This document shows, piece by piece, positions 15,472 through 22,987 of a DNA stretch of 34,633 bases (position 1 is the first letter of the stretch; each line of letters begins with the position of its first letter). Below the pieces are notes generated by a model, which worked only from the letters and a program-made list of their open reading frames with translations, did no database searches and was not told the DNA's origin. The stretch is taken from assembly GCA_016841265.1 (NCBI GenBank), contig JAENZL010000041.1:1-34633 (forward strand). The letters run 5' to 3'. This DNA is from Methanobacteriota archaeon (GTDB lineage Archaea > Halobacteriota > Methanosarcinia > Methanosarcinales > Methanosarcinaceae). A program made the position numbers and the translations under genes.

Positions 15472-16218
15472 TTACGGATGGAGCAGTTCATTACACTTCG
15501 GACAATTGGGTTCTTTACCACTCCATTTTATATCCAGAAGGGGGATAAACCCATGATCCTTACAATAGTATTTGTTTGGATTTGAACTTACATCTCCGGA
15601 GAGGACCTCTGCCCCACATCCCGTTAAAATATGAATTGTTTCATCAGGTGAATCTAATTCATTTTTACTATCCAATACATTTTTATAAATTTTAATTTCA
15701 GAGTCCATTGGAAAGATATCCGAAATTTCGTAAAGTCCATATTTAAGTTCATCTAACGCTTCATCATATTTTCCAAGTTTGCATAGGGATAGAGCCTTAA
15801 ATTTCAACGCGTACTTATAAGACATCCAGTTATTTTTTTTCCATACATACGCTTTATTTATAGAAGTATTGAAGGGCATACGCTCCAGAGTGTCATCAAA
15901 AACATCTATTGCACTACCAGCTTTTCCAATTTTGTAAAGAACCATACCTTTAATTAGCCAGCATTCAGTAAACTTTGGATCTTTATCTATTTCTTTGTTA
16001 AGAAAAGATAGCATTTCATCAATAGTATGAGAACTCTCGTTTTCTATAGGATAATTCTCATTTAACATTAAAGACTCGATTAAGCCAATTACTTTATTAG
16101 GATCATTTTTTTCTTCTGTTACCCCTAATTCAGTTCCCGATGATTCAGCAGATTCGTTTTTATCTGGCGATAGTATCTCTGATTGGTCCGGTTTATAATC
16201 TTCATATTTTTCAGTCAT
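15472..16218 (-). CDS. TPR-like protein with C-terminal zinc knuckle
   Basis: A 248-residue cytoplasmic protein. Residues 1-40 are acidic and low-complexity. The centre has two or three tetratricopeptide-like helix pairs (CWLIKGMVLYKIGKAGSAIDVFDDTLERMP, ALKFKALSLCKLGKYDEALDELKYGL). The C-terminus has cysteines and a histidine (YYCKDHGF...PNCPKCNELLHP) that can bind zinc. TPR modules bind other proteins, so a scaffold role is likely. The ribosome site is weak (AAGGTTCTG). Base composition is more AT-rich than the left-hand genes. A decayed copy of its 3' end follows the stop. Confidence 0.7.
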   Translation of the reverse strand: MTEKYEDYKPDQSEILSPDKNESAESSGTELGVTEEKNDPNKVIGLIESLMLNENYPIENESSHTIDEMLSFLNKEIDKDPKFTECWLIKGMVLYKIGKAGSAIDVFDDTLERMPFNTSINKAYVWKKNNWMSYKYALKFKALSLCKLGKYDEALDELKYGLYEISDIFPMDSEIKIYKNVLDSKNELDSPDETIHILTGCGAEVLSGDVSSNPNKYYCKDHGFIPLLDIKWSGKEPNCPKCNELLHP

Positions 16219-16602
16219 AAAATCAGAACCTTACAAATTTATACATTAGAAATCATTTTTTCTTCCAGTTTATACGATTGATATATTAAAACTCCTAAAT
16301 GATAAGGGATTGCACAGTTTCCACTTAGAACAAATAATTCACCATTATTTTTCAGCTTTACTTTTGGATTTAACCTCTAGCCTCATACTTTAATCCCCCA
16401 TGCTCCCGGAGAAGCTCAGCCCCTCCGATCTGGCTGCTGCCAGGTTCCTGAAAGTCCCTGAGCCTGGATTCCGCATTTTTAGGAGCATTAGTGTCTTTTG
16501 ATGTTGAATTATGCGCCTAATATTAAGCACATATAGAATTGGTTCTTATTTAAAAACCACAATCATCTGACATTATATATTTGCGAAATTTGGTATATAC
16601 GC
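16219..16602. other. Intergenic region with a short GC-rich patch
   Basis: Mostly AT-rich. A 33-codon frame at 16400-16501 (plus) is clearly more GC-rich than its surroundings and looks like a gene scrap, but it has no ribosome site and I cannot place it. No confident gene. Confidence 0.4.
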
Positions 16603-17229
16603 TTAAAATTTGGGAATCAAGGTCGATTGAAATACCTTTTCTGCATCTACCCCCAGTTCAGTATAGCATTTTTTCAGGTATTCTGAAGGATTTTGATCTT
16701 TTACTATTTTATTATTTTTAGACTTATAAAGGCAAATATTGCACAGGCTGTCGATTTTTTCATTCGGAACAGATGCTTCCCGCAATATTTTTCTAGGGAA
16801 TATGTGGTGGCACTCGGTTTGATTTATTTCAGCAAGAGGCTTTTGCATGTTGATTTTGGTCCCGCTGACAAGATCTTGTGGTGTCTGATACGCCAGGAAA
16901 AGAATAAACGTCTTCGTGAAAGCACTTGAACGATTGTATTTTTACCCCATAAGATCCTTTACTGTCAATTTGTAGGTTTCATTTTCAATTTCAAGTTCGT
17001 CTACATTATGAACCAACCTGTCCACGCATCTTATATCCTCGTCGAGAATACTTTCCGAGGCACCTCGAAAATGCTCAGAAAATCCTGTTCTCCAGAACCA
17101 TCCTTTCAGGAGTTTCAACTGCTTTGGACTGGGGGTTTTCACGGATGCGAAGAAGTAGGCGAGGACAACGAGCTGGTTCTCATACGGAAGAAAGTCTTGC
17201 CTATAAAATAGACCAAAATCCGTTATTTT
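16603..17229 (-). pseudogene. DUF262/DUF1524 (GmrSD-like) C-terminal fragment with in-frame stop
   Basis: One reading frame runs from 17229 to 16603 with a single TAA at 16942-16944. Before it: LFYRQDFLPYENQLVVLAYFFA and LLKGWFWRTGFSEHFRGA. After it: RSSAFTKTFILFLAYQTPQDLVSG and the HNH-like ECHHIFPRKIL, with SLCNICLY and PSEYLKK. This order matches the C-terminal half of DUF262/DUF1524 proteins (GmrSD-type restriction enzymes against modified DNA). The N-terminal DUF262 domain is missing; a TAG closes the frame at 17230. It lies immediately upstream of the type I locus, a decayed neighbour in a defence region. Confidence 0.82.
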
Positions 17230-17352
17230 CTAGAGATGGAGGGTATTTTTTGGGCAACTGCTCGATTTTTTAGGTATTGCATCTATTTTCTGGTTCACGG
17301 TGTATTTCTAAGGTAAAATCATTTTATAAGCAAAGCGCGCTTCTCCGCAATC

Positions 17353-17406
17353 TTTAAATAGTAGGGGGCTCAACTTACTAAATGAAACTGTTGTAGAGCA
17401 GCTACA
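17353..17406 (+). promoter_or_regulatory. Promoter and small inverted repeat of the R-M operon
   Basis: TATA-like TTTAAATA at 17353-17360, then TGTAG-AGCAG-CTACA at 17392-17406 in the expected leader. AGGAG precedes the ATG at 17450. The inverted repeat could be an operator or a leader hairpin. Confidence 0.45.
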
Positions 17407-17449
17407 CAAGATAACAAAATGATTTATGCTAAATGCATAGGAGATTTAC

Positions 17450-18049
17450 ATGATAGATGAAACAAAAATACATTACATATTCATGGAAGACTGCATCAAA
17501 TCAGTGAAAAGGGGAATACCTACCCAACGCTTGAATGAGGAAAATGAGGAGTCTATTGAAGTTCCGTTCATTGGCGTGAAAGCAGTACAGGAAGGATACG
17601 TTGATACTGAAAATGTAGACTGGGTTAAAATTCACGACAAAGATGCCATTAAGAAAGCAACTGTTAATACAGGAGACCTTATACTCACCCTCAGAGGTTC
17701 ATATATCAAAGCAGCTGTTGCTGATAATTCTGTGGATGGATATGCCATTAGCGCTAATCTTATAGCGCTTACACTTACCAAAAAGATTAAACCTGAAATT
17801 GTCGCTGCCTACCTGAATGGTCCAGTTGGGCAGAGGGAATTAAACAAAAGAGCAGGAGGAACAGTCATGTTTTCCCTCACTTTGGGAAGTTTGAAAAAAG
17901 TCCCGATCCCTGTTAAATCAATTGAGGAACAAGAAGTACTACTAAGATTCATTAAACTGTCCAGTGAGTACAGGATGAACCTTGTGAGGGAATTGGAGCT
18001 TTGGGACAATATGAGAGAATCATTTATTGTGAAAAGGTTGGGGATCTAA
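17450..18049 (+). CDS. Half-size type I specificity subunit (single TRD HsdS)
   Basis: A 199-residue protein with one target-recognition domain followed by one conserved helix (about 160-195), i.e. half a usual HsdS. The TRD region shows VPFIGVKAVQEGYV, GDLILTLRGSYIKAAV, and AGGTVMFSLTLGSLKKVPIPVKSIEEQEVL, the standard end of a TRD. Half-size HsdS proteins can dimerise to read a palindromic bipartite site. AGGAG stands about 6 nt before the ATG. The stop is one base before the next gene, the HsdM-like protein with altered motif IV, so the two are translationally linked and probably form one complex. Confidence 0.85.
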   Translation: MIDETKIHYIFMEDCIKSVKRGIPTQRLNEENEESIEVPFIGVKAVQEGYVDTENVDWVKIHDKDAIKKATVNTGDLILTLRGSYIKAAVADNSVDGYAISANLIALTLTKKIKPEIVAAYLNGPVGQRELNKRAGGTVMFSLTLGSLKKVPIPVKSIEEQEVLLRFIKLSSEYRMNLVRELELWDNMRESFIVKRLGI

Positions 18050-18050
18050 T

Positions 18051-19517
18051 ATGACTGAATCAGATAAAGTGGCCTCCAAGATCATACGTATATACAGATC
18101 TATGCCCAGAGACGAAAAATATAAAAATGTTTTCTGGCCCCTTGTATTCAGAAAAAGGGTATCAGATGTATTTGAAGAAGAAGCAAAAGCAATTTACAGT
18201 GAAACAAAAGACGAGGATAAGGCGTGGAACCAACCTCAGTTCCATGACATTTTTGTTCCAGAAATTGCCAGATGGGGAAATCTGATGAGGACTAAAAATT
18301 ACCTCGGACATTTCCTTATGGAATCATTTAAAGAGCTCGAAAAAAGTAACGAATATCTGGATGGCGTGTTCTCACCAATTGAAAATCAAGTTTCTGCTAT
18401 AATGAGGGACAGAAAACTTGAAAATGATTATTTCCAGGTGATTTATGAACTCTCATTAATTCCAATGGACAGAGCTCATTTAGGAAATTCCCAATTCCAG
18501 GAAGTTTCTGACAAAATATTGGCTCATATAATGAAAGAGTGGTATCTTGGTGAATTTTATACTCCTGGCCAAATTTCAAAATTGTTGGCATCAATAGCGG
18601 ATCCCAGAGACAATATGACCGTTCTGGATCCATTCTGTGGAACGGGAGGATCACTGCTAGAATGTGAAAGGTATGCAAAGAAACATTCTGATGGCCATCT
18701 TTCTCTATTCGGTCAGGAGATTAAGGATAACATATGGATGCATTGCAGGCTTTCCCTCATATTGAACGGGTGTAAAGATTCTATTGTAGCGAATGCAGAT
18801 TCAATACTCTACCCTGCCTTTGTTGAGGACAATAATTTGAAACAGTTTGACAGGGTAATTTCAGTTCCTCCATTTGGAAAACAAAAATGGGGTTATGAAA
18901 TTGCAGAACGTGACCAGTATTCTCGTTTCCGCTATGGGATACCACCTAAAAACTCGGGAGATTTTGCATTTCTACAATACATGATAGCATGTCTAAAAAA
19001 TAGCGGAAAGGGTGTGATGGTATCTTCCGAGGGCATCCTTTTCAGAAGCGGCCCCGATGCTCGGATTCGAAAGAACATAGTACAGAGTGATATAATAGAA
19101 GCGATAATTCTGCTTCCACCAGGACTGTTCCTCAATACAGGAATCCCCACAATAATTACAGTCATCAACATGGACAAGCCCGAAGAAAGGCGGGGTTTAA
19201 TCCTGTTTATTTCGGCAGATCGGGAGTATGAAGAAATAAAGCGCCAAAAAATTTTGAACGACGACAACATCAAAAAAGTGGTTGATGCGTACAGAAATTA
19301 CAAGGATATTGAAAAGTTCTGCAGAGTGGTGAGCCTTGAAGAGATCAAGGATAATGACTATTCACTAAATTTTTCACTTTACGTTGACACTGAGCCTGAA
19401 ATCGAGACTGTAAATATTACAGAAACATTGAGTGAAATACGCAACTTGAAGAGTGAGAGAGATGAATTGCTAGAAGAACTTGTGGATATTATAGAAAAGT
19501 TTGACCAGAACGAATAA
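18051..19517 (+). CDS. HsdM-like N6-adenine methylase with altered motif IV (VPPF)
   Basis: A 488-residue member of the type I methylase family. It has the N-terminal helical domain, SAM motif I DPFCGTGGSL (about 193-202), FGQE, and the later LPPGLFLNTGIPT block. At the catalytic motif IV it reads SVPPFG (Val272), where active N6-adenine methylases have Asn or Asp in (N/D)PP(Y/F). Val is GTT, two base changes from any Asn codon, so a single sequencing error does not explain it. The Asn is needed for base-amine contact, so this protein probably cannot methylate but may bind SAM and DNA with the half-HsdS. A charged helix closes the C-terminus (about 455-488). Confidence 0.85.
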   Translation: MTESDKVASKIIRIYRSMPRDEKYKNVFWPLVFRKRVSDVFEEEAKAIYSETKDEDKAWNQPQFHDIFVPEIARWGNLMRTKNYLGHFLMESFKELEKSNEYLDGVFSPIENQVSAIMRDRKLENDYFQVIYELSLIPMDRAHLGNSQFQEVSDKILAHIMKEWYLGEFYTPGQISKLLASIADPRDNMTVLDPFCGTGGSLLECERYAKKHSDGHLSLFGQEIKDNIWMHCRLSLILNGCKDSIVANADSILYPAFVEDNNLKQFDRVISVPPFGKQKWGYEIAERDQYSRFRYGIPPKNSGDFAFLQYMIACLKNSGKGVMVSSEGILFRSGPDARIRKNIVQSDIIEAIILLPPGLFLNTGIPTIITVINMDKPEERRGLILFISADREYEEIKRQKILNDDNIKKVVDAYRNYKDIEKFCRVVSLEEIKDNDYSLNFSLYVDTEPEIETVNITETLSEIRNLKSERDELLEELVDIIEKFDQNE

Positions 19518-19565
19518 ACTCTTTAAATTTTATACTTATTACCTATTCATGAGGATCGTGATATC

Positions 19566-21608
19566 TTGAACAATTTCCAAGACAAGGCCAATTTCATATG
19601 GAGTGTAGCAGACGAGGTTTTAAGGGACGACTTGAAATCGGGGAAATATAGGGACGTAATATTGCCATTTACCGTAATAAGAAGGCTCGAATGCGTACTT
19701 GAACCAACCAAGGAAAAAGTAATCCAGAAAAATGAAAAATTGAAGGACAAGGTTAAGGATAGGAAAAGTGCCCTCTGTCATGAATCTGGACAGCGGTTCT
19801 ACAATACCTCCAAGTACGATATGAAAAAGCTCCTTGACGACTCGAAAAACATAAAAAAGAATTTCCTGGCGTACATTGATGCATTTTCTGAGAATGTAAC
19901 GGAGATTATATCGAAGTTCAAAATTGAAACATATATCGATCAACTTGATGAAAACAATCTCCTTTACTTGTTAATCAGTAAATTCGCTAATGTTGACCTA
20001 CACCCAGACGTGGTCAGCAATATCGAGATGGGATACATTTTCGAAGAACTGCTTCGGAAATTCAACGAGAGCATGAACGAAAATCCTGGTGAACATTTCA
20101 CCCCACGTGAAGTCATCGCCCTGATGGTGCACCTTTTGTTCTACCAAGATAAGGACATTCTTAGCCAGAGTCATCCAGTGCGTACTGTCTATGATCCTGC
20201 GTGCGGGACTGGGGGCATGTTGACAGTCTCAAAGGACTATGTTCGCGATTTCATCAATCCCGATGCGGACCTGCACCTTTATGGCCAGGAGGTAAATCCT
20301 GAAACCTATGCAATCGCCAAATCCGAATTACTGCTCAAAGGAGATGGCCGTGACGCCGAAAACATCAAGGAAAAATCAACACTTTCCAATGATGGCCACC
20401 CGAACATGACCTTCCATTACCAGCTTGCCAATCCCCCATTCGGGAAGGATTGGTCAAAGGATAAAGAGGCTGTTGAGAAGGAAGCCCTAGAGGGTCACAG
20501 TGGTCGGTTCGGTGCAGGGCTTCCGCGCAAAAGTGATGGCCAGATTTTGTTCCTGCAGAATATGATTTCAAAGATGAGGGCACCTGAAGACGGCGGAGGC
20601 CGTTTGGCCATTGTCATGAATGGCTCTCCGCTCTTCACAGGTGATGCTGGATCTGGGGAGAGTGAAATAAGAAGATGGATTCTTGAGAAAGATTATTTAG
20701 AAGCGATTGTAGCACTACCTGACCAGTTGTTCTATAACACAGGCATCTGTAGCTATGTCTGGGTACTGACAAACCGTAAAGAAGAACGAAGGGAAGGCAA
20801 GATCCAGCTCATCGATGGGACTGCATTCTACGTAAACATGCGAAAAAGCCTCGGCAACAAAAGACACGAGATCTCAACTAAACAAATAGAAAATCTGACA
20901 CTTATACACAACAGTTTCATTGAAAATGAATATTCTCAAATTCACAATAATAGGGAGTTTGGTTACCGCAAGATTACCATCGACCGACCACTCAAGTTGA
21001 GTTTCCAGGTAACAGATGACCGTATCGAGATGCTGAAAGAGCAGACAGCATTCCAGAACCTTGCAGTTAGTAAAAAGAGGAAGAAAGTAGAAGAAAAAGA
21101 AAAGGAAGAAGCTGAAGGTCGGAGATTACAGGAATCTATCCTGAAAGTTTTGTCTGGAATGGACAAGACTACCGTGTATAAGAATCGTGATGAGTTTTCC
21201 AGGGTCCTGAACAAAAACCTGAAGGATGCAGGATTTTCGATTAAATCACCTGTAAGAAAAGCCATTCTTGAAGTCATGTCCGAAAGAGACGAGACTGCCG
21301 ATACCTGCAAGGATAACAAAGGCAACGTCGAATATGACTCAAACCTTCGGGACTATGAGAGCGTTCCTCTGGATGAAGATATTTTCGAATATTTCGAGCG
21401 TGAAGTCAGACCTTATGTTCCAGATGCTTGGATAAATAAATCCATAACCGATGAAAACGATGGTAAAGTTGGGAAGGTTGGGTATACGATCAATTTCAAC
21501 CAGTATTTCTATAAGTACCAGCCTCCACGTTCTTTGCAGGAAATAGAAAAAGACATCAACGCGGTGGAAAAAGAAATTCTGGATATCCTGGGAGTGATGA
21601 AGCAATGA
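19566..21608 (+). CDS. hsdM: Type I R-M methylase subunit HsdM (canonical)
   Basis: A 680-residue N6-adenine methyltransferase subunit. Motif I DPACGTGG (about 209-216), YGQE, and catalytic NPPFG (about 289-293) are intact, in contrast to the preceding gene. An N-terminal helical domain opens the protein, and a long C-terminal extension (residues about 490-680) contains a Lys/Glu-rich coiled coil (KKRKKVEEKEKEEAEGRR). TTG 19566 is the start. GAGG lies 12 nt upstream and GTGATATC is nearer, so initiation is slightly unusual. The stop overlaps the hsdS ATG by four bases (ATGA). Confidence 0.93.
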   Translation: MNNFQDKANFIWSVADEVLRDDLKSGKYRDVILPFTVIRRLECVLEPTKEKVIQKNEKLKDKVKDRKSALCHESGQRFYNTSKYDMKKLLDDSKNIKKNFLAYIDAFSENVTEIISKFKIETYIDQLDENNLLYLLISKFANVDLHPDVVSNIEMGYIFEELLRKFNESMNENPGEHFTPREVIALMVHLLFYQDKDILSQSHPVRTVYDPACGTGGMLTVSKDYVRDFINPDADLHLYGQEVNPETYAIAKSELLLKGDGRDAENIKEKSTLSNDGHPNMTFHYQLANPPFGKDWSKDKEAVEKEALEGHSGRFGAGLPRKSDGQILFLQNMISKMRAPEDGGGRLAIVMNGSPLFTGDAGSGESEIRRWILEKDYLEAIVALPDQLFYNTGICSYVWVLTNRKEERREGKIQLIDGTAFYVNMRKSLGNKRHEISTKQIENLTLIHNSFIENEYSQIHNNREFGYRKITIDRPLKLSFQVTDDRIEMLKEQTAFQNLAVSKKRKKVEEKEKEEAEGRRLQESILKVLSGMDKTTVYKNRDEFSRVLNKNLKDAGFSIKSPVRKAILEVMSERDETADTCKDNKGNVEYDSNLRDYESVPLDEDIFEYFEREVRPYVPDAWINKSITDENDGKVGKVGYTINFNQYFYKYQPPRSLQEIEKDINAVEKEILDILGVMKQ

Positions 21609-22987
21609 GTGAATCCCAGGTCAAGTGTATAGATACCTCAGGGATGAAGACCTATCCAGAATATAAAGACTCAGGTGTTGAGTGGATTGGAAAGATTCCA
21701 AAGGAATGGGAAGTAAAAAAACTAAAACATCTGACCAAAAAAGTAATTGACGGCACTCACTTTACGCCCACATATGTTGATGAAGGAATTCCATTTTTAC
21801 GTGTAACAGACATACACAATAAGGAAATAGACTTAGAATCAGTAAAAATGATTCCAAAAAAAGAACATGTTGAACTCATCAAGAGATGCAGGCCTGAAAG
21901 AGGAGACCTACTACTTTCAAAAAATGGTACAATTGGAGTTCCTTGTGTAGTAACTTGGGACTGGAAATTCAGTATTTTTGTGAGTCTTTGTTTGATCAAA
22001 TTTGAACAAGAAATGAATGTGAATTATTCAAAATACTTATTTTTAAGTGATCAAATAGACGAACAGATTTCGATGGGAGGAAAGAAAAATACAATTACGA
22101 ATTTACATTTAGATAAAATTAAAGAGTTTCTATTCATAGTCCCACTCCTCCCAGAACAACAAGCCATATCAAATTTCCTTGACCATGAAACGTCCCGAAT
22201 CGACGCACTTGTAGGAAAGAAACAGCACATCATTGAACTTCTGGAAGAAAAACGGTCAGCCCTTATAAGTCACACAGTCACGAAAGGACTCAATACCAAT
22301 GTGCCAATGAAAGATTCTGGTATCGAGTGGGTAGGGGAGATTCCAGATGGATGGGAAGTCGTAAGATTGAAACATTTACTTCTTGACGGAAAAGAAGGAT
22401 TAAAAATTGGGCCATTTGGTAGTTCATTAAAATTAGATATTATGAAAGAAGATGGATACAAAGTTTATGGCCAAGAGAATGTCATAAATGAAAATTTCTC
22501 CAGAGGCAAACGTTTTATCGATGATTCAAAATTCAATGAGCTTCAAGTTTATGAAATTCATGAAGATGACATCGTAATTACTATGATGGGAACTACTGGG
22601 AAATCATGTGTTGTCCCGTCTAATCTGGAAAAAGGGATAATGGATTCTCATCTAATGAGAATTAGAACAAAAGAAGACGTCAATCCAGACTACATTTCTT
22701 TACTGATAAACAAATCCGACTACATAAATCATCAGGTTAAAATTAACAGTAACGGGGCAATAATGGATGGATTGAATTCTTCCATCGTAAAATCTCTTTT
22801 AGTTCTTTGCCCACCTATGGAAGAACAAAACGAAATTATGAACTACCTCATATCCAATAATCGAAGATTTGATCACCCACTTGAAAAGATAAAACAGTCC
22901 ATTGAGTACCTCAAAGAATACCGTACGGCACTGATTTCGGACGCTGTGACAGGAAAAATTGATGTTAGGGGGACTGCCTGTGAATAA
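21605..22987 (+). CDS. hsdS: Type I R-M specificity subunit HsdS (two TRDs)
   Basis: A 460-residue full HsdS. Each half begins with the same family phrase: KDSGVEWIGKIPKEWEV (about 21-37) and KDSGIEWVGEIPDGWEV (near 238-254). Each half closes with a long conserved helix (LPEQQAISNFLDHETSRIDAL..., MEEQNEIMNYL...). The two variable TRDs read the two halves of the target; the target itself cannot be read from sequence. Start ATG 21605 overlaps the hsdM stop. Its end overlaps the beginning of hsdR, so the last three genes are coupled. Confidence 0.93.
   Translation: MSESQVKCIDTSGMKTYPEYKDSGVEWIGKIPKEWEVKKLKHLTKKVIDGTHFTPTYVDEGIPFLRVTDIHNKEIDLESVKMIPKKEHVELIKRCRPERGDLLLSKNGTIGVPCVVTWDWKFSIFVSLCLIKFEQEMNVNYSKYLFLSDQIDEQISMGGKKNTITNLHLDKIKEFLFIVPLLPEQQAISNFLDHETSRIDALVGKKQHIIELLEEKRSALISHTVTKGLNTNVPMKDSGIEWVGEIPDGWEVVRLKHLLLDGKEGLKIGPFGSSLKLDIMKEDGYKVYGQENVINENFSRGKRFIDDSKFNELQVYEIHEDDIVITMMGTTGKSCVVPSNLEKGIMDSHLMRIRTKEDVNPDYISLLINKSDYINHQVKINSNGAIMDGLNSSIVKSLLVLCPPMEEQNEIMNYLISNNRRFDHPLEKIKQSIEYLKEYRTALISDAVTGKIDVRGTACE

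Noticed and set aside
16942-16944. In-frame stop considered as pyrrolysine readthrough
   Set aside because: The codon is TAA; pyrrolysine uses TAG.
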